From UBA11986 sp031402435 (lineage in GTDB: Bacteria; Bacteroidota; Ignavibacteria; UBA10030; UBA6906): 64,000 nt of DNA. The notes under the pieces were generated by a model. It saw nothing but the letters and a program-made list of their open reading frames with translations, made no database searches and was not told where the DNA came from. The position numbers and the translations under genes were made by a program. Where the stretch lies: NCBI GenBank assembly GCA_031402435.1, contig JANNSJ010000004.1, forward strand, positions 1 through 64,000, written 5' to 3'. This document shows, in pieces, positions 15,447 to 23,557 of this stretch (position 1 is its first letter; the number at the start of each line of letters is the position of its first letter).

Positions 15447-16772
15447 TCATGCGACCGATTTGATCGCTTCAACAACCTTGTTCACTTCATCATAATTGTT
15501 GTAAATGTGCGTCGAGATGCGGTTAGAGTTGATGCCGTTCTCTGCCACTGCCCGTGTAATGATCTTGTGTTGTTCTTTCAAGAGTGGTTGCAGCTTGTCG
15601 AATGCCATGTTCTTCAACCGGAAGCCAAGCACGGAGCCGTAGCCACCTTTTTCTTCGGGAGTGAGGATCTCGATCTTGTCGCCGAGCTTCTTCAACTCAT
15701 TGCGCAGGTGCATTGCAAGCGCCTGGTTGCGGCGCGCAATATTCTCCATGCCGAGATGGTACAGAAAGTCAATCGCAGCGCCAAGCCCGACATACAGTGA
15801 AGAGTTCTGGCTGCCGAAGTCATACCTGTGCGCGTCTTTCCTAAAGTCCATCGTCCCTTTGAGAACATCCCATCCACCATCGGCAAGAGCGCCGGTCCAG
15901 TATGGCTCAACGACATCCTGCATCTCCTTCCGGATGTAGAGGAAGCCGGTTCCCTTCGGACCCAACATCCATTTGTGGCCACATGAAGCGTAGAAGTCGC
16001 AGCCGAGCTCCTTCACATCGAGCGGCATCATGCCCGGAGGGTGAGCGCCATCGAGAAACACCCACAAGCCCTTGTCGTGGCCGAGTGCGCAGATGCGTTT
16101 TGCAGGAAGAACCTGTCCGGTGGTACATGTAATATGCGGCACTGCAATCACACGCGTCCGCGGCGTGATGAGATCATTGATGCGGTTGAGGATTTCATCC
16201 GCAGTGTTGGCGAGCAGCAGCGGCTTGATGACGATGCCGTCGCGGCGCGCACGGGCAAGCCAGGGAACTGCACCTCCCGCGTGTTCATGATTCGTGATGA
16301 TGACTTCGTCGCCGCGTTTCAACGGTAAGCCACACGCAATGACGCTGATCCCCTCAGTGACGTTGTGCGTGAGAGAGATTTCGTCATCGTGAGCATTGAT
16401 GAACTTGGCAATCTTTGGACGGGCAACTTCCCAGCCGCCGTAGCGGGCGTTGCGGTCGACATCCTCCATCTCGGACTTGATTGCGTCGATGACAACATAC
16501 GGCGATGGGCCAATCGTGCCGTTGTTAAGGAAGATCGGGTCTTTCTTCAGGGGAAATTGATCACGGACAACGCTCCAGAAATGTTCATCATCCGGTGGAA
16601 CGGCTTCATCATTTGCGATGATGTACTTTGCACGGGCTTCCTCGGGAAACGCGTAGAGCAATGCGCCGCCAAGCGTACCACCGGCGAATGTGTGGATAAA
16701 TGAGCGACGTGTAACGGGGAATGTGGATTTCCTGCCAGTCGCGGCAGCAGTATTTTCTATGTCTGCTCTCAT
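15447..16772 (-). CDS. Tat-exported class V aminotransferase-fold PLP enzyme
   Basis: A 441-residue protein. Residues 20-48 form a twin-arginine signal (VTRRSFIHTFAGGTLGGALLYAF). The rest is an aminotransferase class V domain close to isopenicillin-N-epimerase/cysteine-desulfurase-like enzymes: FLNNGTIGPSP, THNVTEGISVIACGL, VFLDGAHPPG and the PLP lysine in YASCGHKWMLGPKGTGF. Export of a PLP enzyme through Tat is consistent with folding around its cofactor before transport. The substrate is unknown; homologues act on amino acids or their derivatives, and desulfurase activity is less likely outside the cytoplasm. Confidence 0.8.
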   Translation of the reverse strand: MRADIENTAAATGRKSTFPVTRRSFIHTFAGGTLGGALLYAFPEEARAKYIIANDEAVPPDDEHFWSVVRDQFPLKKDPIFLNNGTIGPSPYVVIDAIKSEMEDVDRNARYGGWEVARPKIAKFINAHDDEISLTHNVTEGISVIACGLPLKRGDEVIITNHEHAGGAVPWLARARRDGIVIKPLLLANTADEILNRINDLITPRTRVIAVPHITCTTGQVLPAKRICALGHDKGLWVFLDGAHPPGMMPLDVKELGCDFYASCGHKWMLGPKGTGFLYIRKEMQDVVEPYWTGALADGGWDVLKGTMDFRKDAHRYDFGSQNSSLYVGLGAAIDFLYHLGMENIARRNQALAMHLRNELKKLGDKIEILTPEEKGGYGSVLGFRLKNMAFDKLQPLLKEQHKIITRAVAENGINSNRISTHIYNNYDEVNKVVEAIKSVA

Positions 16773-16815
16773 TTCAGAACGGCGTCCTATTTTGTTGTCA
16801 TTGACAAATGCGCTG

Positions 16816-16870
16816 GTAGGTCAGACATTCCTGTCTGACCGCTGCGGACAAACAGGAATGTTTGTCCTAC
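16816..16870. repeat. Palindromic intergenic repeat
   Basis: A 55-base imperfect palindrome running from GTAGG to CCTAC. Each arm contains a smaller hairpin (GGTCAGACATTCC/TGTCTGACC on the left), and the arms share ACATTCCTGT. REP-like elements of this kind are common in environmental genomes and can act as bidirectional terminators; here it separates the SixA and PLP-enzyme genes. Confidence 0.7.
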
Positions 16871-16917
16871 GGCGAAGGATATCCACATCCGAGAATCCAT
16901 TTGTGTTTACAAACGGA

Positions 16918-17418
16918 TTACAACCCAGCATGAAGAGCTTTCACTGTCTCCGGCGTCAACAACCAACTCAGATACCCGCTGGGCCGCGTGCCCTCAAGTA
17001 CCAACTTCGCGATACTGCCCGGACTCATCGCCACTGCGGCATCATCACCGCCGGTGATGAGTGAGGAGATGAATGTCCCCACATCGGGTTGATGTCCGAT
17101 CGCAACGATGCTCGAACCTGCACTCAGGGCGAGAAGCTCGGCGAAGAGTGTGTTGTTATTGAAACCCGGTGCAAGGTGTGTTGACACATGTGTGATGGGA
17201 TGATCGCTGAGCTGACGTGCAATAATCTCCCCCGTTTCCACGGCGCGCACAAGCGGGCTCGTCACGACAATGTTCACGTTTGGATCAAGTTGTGCCAGCG
17301 CCCGACCCATGAGTTCCGCATCCTCCTCACCACGGGGTGAAAGGCGCCTGTCGAAATCCCGGCTTACAACTCCTCCCGCGGGCAACGCATCGGCATGGCG
17401 CACAACATAGAGATTCAT
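16918..17418 (-). CDS. sixA: SixA-type phosphohistidine phosphatase
   Basis: A 166-residue histidine-phosphatase-family protein. It has the catalytic MNLYVVRHADA (RHx) at the N-terminus, DRRLSPRGEEDAELMG, the TSPLVRAVETGEI arginine region, and the second catalytic His in SIVAIGHQPDVG. Length and motif order fit SixA, which removes phosphate from phosphohistidine residues of phosphorelay proteins. It follows the lipoprotein gene by 6 bases in a unit with adenosine deaminase. The real substrate may be different. Confidence 0.82.
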   Translation of the reverse strand: MNLYVVRHADALPAGGVVSRDFDRRLSPRGEEDAELMGRALAQLDPNVNIVVTSPLVRAVETGEIIARQLSDHPITHVSTHLAPGFNNNTLFAELLALSAGSSIVAIGHQPDVGTFISSLITGGDDAAVAMSPGSIAKLVLEGTRPSGYLSWLLTPETVKALHAGL

Positions 17419-17424
17419 CGGGGC

Positions 17425-17931
17425 TTACAGGGACAGTTTCGGGTTATGCGGAACGAAGCGGACAACCTGCGTTGCAATGGTTTTCTTGTGAACGCGTACC
17501 CCCTTCAATGTCACGACAAGTTCCTCGCCTGCTATTGCACGCCATGGATCGGTTTCCTTGATCTCCTCCACTTCCCCCTCCAGTGTCAGCATGCGTTGTT
17601 CACCCGGAGGAACGCCCGGGATGGTCACGGAAAGGAATTTCCCGTTGTATCGATACGGGATGTTGCGTGATGCAATCTTGATATAGGCAAGCGACAGGTC
17701 AAGCGTGTCCGTGCTGTTGTTTTGCATCGACACGCTGATCCGTGTTTTCATCGCCTCATCAAGAGTGTACACCGCCGAGAAGGTGTACGCCACGTTTGCC
17801 TTTTCATCCTTCACGCGGAACGTCTCGCACGAACAATCATCGTTCATCACCCGGTACGGATATGACGACGCGCCACACCCTGCAAGGAACAACACAAGCA
17901 CGCCCCATCTCATATTCCTCACACACCTCAT
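17425..17931 (-). CDS. Lipoprotein of unknown function
   Basis: A 168-residue protein with a lipoprotein signal: WGVLVLFLAGC is a clear lipobox with Cys at about residue 19. The mature part is rich in strands (AYTFSAVYTLDEAMKTRISVSMQNN, GVPPGEQRMLTLEGEVEEI) and looks like a single immunoglobulin-like domain. Its ATG shares one base with the adenosine deaminase stop (TGATG), so translation is coupled. No recognised family. Confidence 0.65.
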   Translation of the reverse strand: MRCVRNMRWGVLVLFLAGCGASSYPYRVMNDDCSCETFRVKDEKANVAYTFSAVYTLDEAMKTRISVSMQNNSTDTLDLSLAYIKIASRNIPYRYNGKFLSVTIPGVPPGEQRMLTLEGEVEEIKETDPWRAIAGEELVVTLKGVRVHKKTIATQVVRFVPHNPKLSL

Positions 17932-19028
17932 CAGGCGGTCTTTTTCTTCAAGCGGCCCCGTGCCTTTGCATATCCGGGTTTGATGACGTCATAGATAATC
18001 TGAATGCGGCGATTGTACGGGATGAAAGCGCTCTTCATGGAGTTGATCGTGATCTTCTCCATCTCATCAAGCCCCAGCTTGAACACCTGCTGTGCGACCT
18101 TGAACTCCTTCGTCATTGTCGTGTCACTCATCAGGCGGTCGTCCGTGTTCAGCGTAACGCGGAACTTGTACCTGTAGAAGATGCCGAATGGATGTTCCTC
18201 AAGACTCTTTGCAGCGCCTGTATCGACATTGCTGATCAGGCAGATCTCAAGGGGAATACGTTTGTCAAGAACATACTGCGCGAGGTATCCCATCTTGATG
18301 ATCTTGGTCGGGTCCTTCTTGTCCAGGGCAATGTCTTCGATCAGGCGCGTTGCGTGCCCTATCCGGTGCGCGCCACACCACTGGATTGCCTGCCAGATGC
18401 TCTCTTTGCCAAATGCTTCGCCCGCGTGAATGGTGATGTTGAAATTCTCACGCTGAATATAATGGAATGCATCCACGTGTTTCTTCGGTGGAAAGCCTCC
18501 CTCTTCGCCGGCGAGATCAAATCCTACCACACCGCGCTCACGGAAATCCACGGCAAGCTCCGCCATTTCTTCCGAGAGTTTCATGTTTCGCATGGCGCAA
18601 ATGATAATGCCAAACTCAACACCGAAATCCTTGCGACCCCGCTCAAGCCCCTTCAACACGGCATTCACAACGTCATCCCAGTGCAATCCCTTGTCTGTGT
18701 GGAAGACCGGAGCGAAACGCGTCTCCACATACACAACGCCATCCTTGTGCATATCCTCCATCATCTCGTACGCGGTGCGTTCGAGCGCTTCCTCCGTTTG
18801 CATAACGCCGCAGGTATGCGCGAACCCTTCAAGATAGAGCGGCAAACTGCCCCGCTTGGCCCCACGATGAAACCAATCAGCCAATTCACCGGCGTCGGTC
18901 GTCGGCAGCTTCTTGTATTTCTGATCCTTTGCCAGTTCGACTATCGTCTGCGGACGCAGGCCGCCATCGAGATGGTCGTGCAGCAGCACTTTGGGCAACG
19001 ATTGTATGACTGTATCAGTAAGTTTCAT
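17931..19028 (-). CDS. add: Adenosine deaminase
   Basis: A 365-residue zinc amidohydrolase that deaminates adenosine or deoxyadenosine to inosine forms. Motifs in order: LLHDHLDGGLRP (metal HxH), FDLAGEEGG, ITIHAGEAFG (metal His and catalytic Glu), HRIGHATRL and VTLNTDDRLMS (catalytic and metal Asp). The N-terminal DHLDGG, rather than the usual HLDGS/HLEGA, is a small variation. It has no signal peptide. It heads a coupled unit with the lipoprotein and SixA genes and is divergent from the NtrC-type regulator. Confidence 0.9.
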   Translation of the reverse strand: MKLTDTVIQSLPKVLLHDHLDGGLRPQTIVELAKDQKYKKLPTTDAGELADWFHRGAKRGSLPLYLEGFAHTCGVMQTEEALERTAYEMMEDMHKDGVVYVETRFAPVFHTDKGLHWDDVVNAVLKGLERGRKDFGVEFGIIICAMRNMKLSEEMAELAVDFRERGVVGFDLAGEEGGFPPKKHVDAFHYIQRENFNITIHAGEAFGKESIWQAIQWCGAHRIGHATRLIEDIALDKKDPTKIIKMGYLAQYVLDKRIPLEICLISNVDTGAAKSLEEHPFGIFYRYKFRVTLNTDDRLMSDTTMTKEFKVAQQVFKLGLDEMEKITINSMKSAFIPYNRRIQIIYDVIKPGYAKARGRLKKKTA

Positions 19029-19118
19029 AGGTCGGTGATTGTATGATGGTTCGGGATGAAGAAGCTGTAATTGCTGGCTTATTACTGATGAAGTTAAGGA
19101 GTGCTGCCATCAAAATCA

Positions 19119-20552
19119 ATGAACACGTTGGTTGACTTTCAGAAGGCTTTTCTCTTATATACGGTACGAAATGACGACGACTCTTCTCATATTGTGACCA
19201 AAAAGACCTTCTCAATACTTGTTGTAGATGATGAAGAGGCTGTACGCTACATGCTCTCTTCACTGATCACCGGCAGTGGATACACTGTCGAAACGGCACC
19301 CGATGGCATTGCTGCAATCAACGCTCTCCAAACAAAACTCTTCCATGTTGTCCTGACCGATGTGAAAATGCCGAAAGTCGACGGCATCGAAGTGTTGAAG
19401 TTCGCCAAGGCCAACTTCCCTGCCGTGGAAGTCATTATGCTGACGGGAGTCGGTGACATTAAGATTGCCGTGGAGTGCATGAAACTCGGCGCGTACGACT
19501 TCATCACCAAGCCCTCAACAACTGACGAACTGCTTACGACAGTGGAACGGGCTCTTGAACGACGCCAGCTCGTCATTGACAATAGCGTACTCAAGAATCA
19601 GCTCGAGCAGTTGCAGGGACCGTTCAACATGGTTGGCGAGAGCGAGGCGTTCCGCAAAGTACTCGACATGGCTGCCAAGGTTGCGCCGACGGAATCAACG
19701 GTGTTGATTCAGGGGCCAAGCGGAACTGGCAAGGAACTCATCGCACACTTCGTGTACCAGAACAGCGATCGCAATCATGAGCCATTCGTAACTCTCAACT
19801 GCGCTTCCATTCCGGACACGTTGCTTGAGAGTGAATTGTTCGGCCACGAAAAAGGTGCATTCACCGATGCTCGTGCGTCAAAACCCGGCATCGTTGAGAT
19901 TGCAAACAAGGGTACACTCTTCCTCGATGAGATTGGCGATATCAGTCCGATTGTGCAGCCGAAAATCCTCAGGTTCATTCAGAGCGGTGAATTCAGGAGG
20001 GTTGGCGGGAATACCGTATTGAACGCCGACTGCAGAATCCTTTCCGCAACCAACAAGAATCTCAAGGAGGAAGTAAAGGCCGGGAGGTTCAGGGAAGATC
20101 TTTTGTACAGGCTGAACGTTATCACCATCGAACTGCCGTGGCTTCGACAGCGGAAGGCCGACATTCCTTTGCTTGTCTCATCCTTCCTCAACGCAAAAAT
20201 GAAGACGAAGGTCAAGAAGACCATCTCGACGAAGGCAATGGAAGTGCTGATGAGTTACGACTGGCCCGGGAACATCCGGGAATTGGAAAACGTGATCGAG
20301 AGGGCGGCCATTCTGTGTCAGGACAACGTCATTGAACCGCGTGACCTCTCGCTAACGGCTTCACCAATCCAGCAGCAAGGAACATCAGGCAGTATCATTG
20401 GCACCGCGGTCGCGATGAAGGAGATTGAGGCAATGCACATCGAGGGTGTACTCAAGAGCTTCCGTGGCAACAAAACAGAGACAGCAAAAGTGCTCGGCAT
20501 CAGCCTTAAAACTCTCTACACCAAGATCCAGCAATTTCAGATTAAACTCTGA
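19119..20552 (+). CDS. NtrC-family sigma-54-dependent response regulator
   Basis: A 477-residue three-domain regulator. The receiver domain (about residues 30-145) has VVDDEEAVR and the phospho-acceptor in VLTDVKMPKVDG. The AAA+ sigma-54 interaction domain (170-400) has GPSGTGKELIA (Walker A), GHEKGAFTDA (the sigma-54 contact loop) and GTLFLDEIGDIS (Walker B). The Fis-type HTH is at the end (FRGNKTETAKVLGISLKTLYTKIQQF). The start is uncertain: the receiver begins near residue 33, and a GTG at 19194 is also plausible. No sensor kinase is adjacent, so it is an orphan here. Confidence 0.92.
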   Translation: MNTLVDFQKAFLLYTVRNDDDSSHIVTKKTFSILVVDDEEAVRYMLSSLITGSGYTVETAPDGIAAINALQTKLFHVVLTDVKMPKVDGIEVLKFAKANFPAVEVIMLTGVGDIKIAVECMKLGAYDFITKPSTTDELLTTVERALERRQLVIDNSVLKNQLEQLQGPFNMVGESEAFRKVLDMAAKVAPTESTVLIQGPSGTGKELIAHFVYQNSDRNHEPFVTLNCASIPDTLLESELFGHEKGAFTDARASKPGIVEIANKGTLFLDEIGDISPIVQPKILRFIQSGEFRRVGGNTVLNADCRILSATNKNLKEEVKAGRFREDLLYRLNVITIELPWLRQRKADIPLLVSSFLNAKMKTKVKKTISTKAMEVLMSYDWPGNIRELENVIERAAILCQDNVIEPRDLSLTASPIQQQGTSGSIIGTAVAMKEIEAMHIEGVLKSFRGNKTETAKVLGISLKTLYTKIQQFQIKL

Positions 20553-20555
20553 TCG

Positions 20556-21398
20556 TTGATCCAACCTTCCGCCATTTCGGCCGTGCCTGTAATCCATCGC
20601 ATCACATCACTCGATATTCCAGAACTCCAGCCGTATCGAACACTTCGGCGTCCGCAGGAACATCTGGACGAAGGAATCTTTGTTGCTGAAGGAGCGAAGG
20701 TTGTCCAAAGACTTCTCGCTACGCAGCTTCCCGTTGTCTCGCTCTTGGTAACAGAGGAATGGCTGCAGAAACTCTCTACTGAAACACCGCCAACGCGACT
20801 CCCCAATGACATATTCGTAGCCGACAAGGGTGTTCTGGAAACAATCGTCGGCTTCCGTATGCATCAAGGGATTATGGGAGTAGCGAAGGTGCCATCAGAG
20901 CCGGGTCTCGATGAACTTGTCCATTCCTCGCCTTCTCCACGTCTGTTCGCCGCACTCGACGGACTTGTATTTGCCGAAAATGTGGGAGTAGTTGTCCGAA
21001 ACTGCCGGGCGTTTGGTGTGCAGGGAATTCTGGTCGGAGAAACTTCGGCGAGCCCGTATCTCCGGCGAGCGGTACGGAATTCAATGGGCACGGTGTTTCA
21101 TATGCCCGTCATTCATGCAATCGCTCTTTCAGAAACACTATTGACACTCCGATCCAAACACAACATCTCCGTGATCATCGCTGATGCACATACAGAAACG
21201 AGTCTGTATGACGTCGACTATCGGAAAGACATTTGCCTGGTGTTTGGCAATGAAGATGCCGGAACTTCCGCTTCAGTCACGAGCGCAGCAACAACAGCAA
21301 TTAAGATTCCAATGAAGGAAGGGGTCGATTCGTTGAATGTGGCAAGTGCGAGCGCGGCAATACTTGCAGAGGTGTCACGACAGAGAATGCTGCTGTAG
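20556..21398 (+). CDS. TrmH/SpoU family RNA 2'-O-methyltransferase
   Basis: A 280-residue protein with an N-terminal RNA-binding SpoU_sub_bind-like domain (LDEGIFVAEGAKVVQRLL) and a C-terminal SPOUT domain: AENVGVVVRNCRAFGVQGILVGE, SPYLRRAVRNSMGTVFHMPV, LVFGNEDAG and the trefoil-knot motif IPMKEGVDSLNVASASAAIL. It should methylate a ribose 2'-OH in tRNA or rRNA; the target is not determined. A TTG start three bases after the regulator stop gives the only full-length product. Its 3' end overlaps the convergent symporter gene by 24 bases. Confidence 0.88.
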   Translation: MIQPSAISAVPVIHRITSLDIPELQPYRTLRRPQEHLDEGIFVAEGAKVVQRLLATQLPVVSLLVTEEWLQKLSTETPPTRLPNDIFVADKGVLETIVGFRMHQGIMGVAKVPSEPGLDELVHSSPSPRLFAALDGLVFAENVGVVVRNCRAFGVQGILVGETSASPYLRRAVRNSMGTVFHMPVIHAIALSETLLTLRSKHNISVIIADAHTETSLYDVDYRKDICLVFGNEDAGTSASVTSAATTAIKIPMKEGVDSLNVASASAAILAEVSRQRMLL

Positions 21399-22778
21399 TT
21401 TTCCCATCCCCCAGATGCACAGCGATACGGCAAGCCCCGGATACATCGGCTCAATGCCGAACGGATAGAGATCTGCATTGCCCAACTCCTGCGTCCAGCC
21501 GATGAGCAGCCAACTCAGGGACGTCATCCACCCGAGCAGCATCGCTGCGAATGCATACGACGCGGAAACTCTCCACCGTTCAAAATAGCTTGTCACCAAT
21601 GGCACGAGCAACCCGGGAATGACAACCGTTCCAATCGCATACCATAGCTTGATGACAGAAGGGATTGCCAACGCAAGAATAATGGAAAACAATCCTGCTC
21701 CGACCAATCCCCATCTAGTATATCGACTCACGTTCGAATCATCGCTTTCATTTCTGAATCTCCAAATAATGTCCCGACCGATGGTTGTAGCGGAGACGAA
21801 CGCAAGCGTGTTCAACGTGGACATGATCGTTGCCAGCATGCCGATATAGAACAACCCTTTTGCCACGGACGGCAGCGTGATTTCAGCGAGCATCGGATAT
21901 GCCATCACCGGTTGATCAAGGTTTGGAAGAGCGGCACGGGCGTAGAGTCCGGCTGTTGCAGTCATCGCATCAAACACAAACCAGAAGATGATAGACACCA
22001 GAATCCCCTTCTGTGCCACAGCACCCGACTTCGCCGCGTAGCATCGTTGATGAAACGCCGGATCGACGAGCGTCCAGAGCGCGATGAAAAACCATACCAT
22101 CACGAACTGCGCCGAATTGCCGCCGTTCCACGTAAGATGCAACGGCGGAACATGCTGTCGAATGAACTCCCATCCTCCAAACTTCTGATACGCAAACGGC
22201 AGGATCACCGCAAACCCAATGAACATGAGGATGAACTCGAAGATGTCCGTGTTCACGTCAGAGCGGAACCCCCCGAAGAACAAGTAGGCTGTTGTTGCAA
22301 CGGTGCCAACGAGGACACACACCAACAGACCCCATCCGGTAACGAGTTGTAGCAACACAGCCAGCATGAGAATGTACGGCGCAGGCGACATAAGAATGAA
22401 TGTGAGGAACGCTCCAAGCAACGCCGTCTTCTTGTCATAACTTTGATGAAGCTTATCGGGGATGGTAAGGAGGTTGGTGGCCCGAACCTTCTTCGCCAGA
22501 AGAAACGCGAACACCGCAGCGAAGATGTAGTAGGGCACACCCTGCACAACCCAGTTGGAGATCCCGTAACGGTAGGAAAATTCACCAACGCCTAGAATGC
22601 CGCCGTACCATGTGGAGACAAGCGTCATCACGAACACAGGCAGCGTGAGCGAACGACCGGCGAGGAGAAATTCTGAAGCACCGGACGCGGACTTCCTTCC
22701 GCTGAAGAACCCAATCACCAACACGGCAACAAAGTACGCGAGGATGAGGATCTTATCGGCGAGCGAGAGCGTTATCAT
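21375..22778 (-). CDS. Sodium:solute symporter, candidate thiamine or precursor importer
   Basis: A 467-residue inner-membrane protein with about 13 predicted helices, of the SSS family (LNTLAFVSATTIGRDIIWRF is the conserved helix-8/9 region carrying sodium ligands). Its start overlaps the thiamine pyrophosphokinase stop (ATGA), and the unit appears to be led by a TPP riboswitch and TonB receptor. In Bacteroidota such operons usually carry pnuT for thiamine import. The SSS protein occupies that slot here, so thiamine or a pyrimidine precursor is the likely cargo. Specificity is inference from context; other SSS members carry sugars, amino acids or vitamins. Confidence 0.8.
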   Translation of the reverse strand: MITLSLADKILILAYFVAVLVIGFFSGRKSASGASEFLLAGRSLTLPVFVMTLVSTWYGGILGVGEFSYRYGISNWVVQGVPYYIFAAVFAFLLAKKVRATNLLTIPDKLHQSYDKKTALLGAFLTFILMSPAPYILMLAVLLQLVTGWGLLVCVLVGTVATTAYLFFGGFRSDVNTDIFEFILMFIGFAVILPFAYQKFGGWEFIRQHVPPLHLTWNGGNSAQFVMVWFFIALWTLVDPAFHQRCYAAKSGAVAQKGILVSIIFWFVFDAMTATAGLYARAALPNLDQPVMAYPMLAEITLPSVAKGLFYIGMLATIMSTLNTLAFVSATTIGRDIIWRFRNESDDSNVSRYTRWGLVGAGLFSIILALAIPSVIKLWYAIGTVVIPGLLVPLVTSYFERWRVSASYAFAAMLLGWMTSLSWLLIGWTQELGNADLYPFGIEPMYPGLAVSLCIWGMGKLQQHSLS

Positions 22779-23401
22779 GTACGGCCCATGATAAACAACA
22801 GCATCTTCCCTTTTCGAACAGCGACGCTGAACGGCGACTGCTTAACAACATTGCTCACTCCAATCTCTCCAACCTTCATTGTTGCATTGGTAAGAGGATA
22901 ACGAAGCCCCTTTAACGTAATGCCACCGCACGAACCAAACGGAATAAGACTGACGGTTGTGCCCACCTTCGCAGTGAACTTCTTCCTGAATTGAACAGGC
23001 ATCGCCTTCCAGTCATCTCCAACAAACGTGAGACTCATTGATGATGTGTAGTTCCAGATTACGGAAAGGTTGCCAAGCGTAAAGTCGATTCGCCTTCCGG
23101 TTGCACCGATGATTGTTACATCCTTGATTTTCTGAGTGAGAAGATAGTCGAGTGCTTTTTCGAGATCGGTGTTGTCCTGTCGCTTCACCTGAAGGATGTT
23201 GGATGACGAGAAGAATCGCCTCGTCGCAAGTGTGATTGAATCCAGATCACCGATGATAACATGCGGACGAATCCCAAGCCTGCGAGCGGCATTCGCTCCA
23301 CCATCAGCGGCAATAACGAGATCGGCTTTCGATGCGAGCTTACGCGCAAGTGTGGCCGAGGGTGGCTCACCGTTGCAAATAAGAAGCGCTGATTTGGACA
23401 T
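22775..23401 (-). CDS. thiN: Thiamine pyrophosphokinase
   Basis: A 208-residue enzyme that transfers pyrophosphate from ATP to thiamine, giving TPP. Motifs: LVIAADGGANAARRLGIRPHVIIGDLDSI at the N-terminus, KRQDNTDLEKALDY (metal and ATP binding), GATGRRIDFTLGNL, then the C-terminal thiamine-binding beta domain (VSLIPFGSCGGITLKGLRYPL). It salvages imported thiamine. The gene lies 156 bases after the TonB receptor gene, the gap holding an inserted inverted repeat, and is coupled to the symporter. Confidence 0.92.
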   Translation of the reverse strand: MSKSALLICNGEPPSATLARKLASKADLVIAADGGANAARRLGIRPHVIIGDLDSITLATRRFFSSSNILQVKRQDNTDLEKALDYLLTQKIKDVTIIGATGRRIDFTLGNLSVIWNYTSSMSLTFVGDDWKAMPVQFRKKFTAKVGTTVSLIPFGSCGGITLKGLRYPLTNATMKVGEIGVSNVVKQSPFSVAVRKGKMLLFIMGRT

Positions 23402-23430
23402 AAGAAATCCTATGATTGAAAGCTTATCTG

Positions 23431-23537
23431 GTCATTGCGAGAAGCCCCGCCAAATAGCGGGATAAACTCCGCGACGAAGCAATCCCATTTCTTGATTGTG
23501 TTCGAAGATACGATTGCTTCGCTTCGCTCGCAATGAC
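23431..23537. repeat. Dispersed inverted repeat within the thiamine operon
   Basis: The left arm starts GTCATTGCGA and includes GACGAAGCAATCCC; the right arm is GATTGCTTCGCTTCGCTCGCAATGAC. The ends GTCATTGCGA and TCGCAATGAC are perfect complements. This GAAGCAATC/GATTGCTTC element occurs as an intergenic repeat in many unrelated bacterial genomes. It separates the receptor gene from thiN and could weaken or process the transcript. Confidence 0.7.
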
Positions 23538-23557
23538 TCGTCTTCAAACTTACGCCA

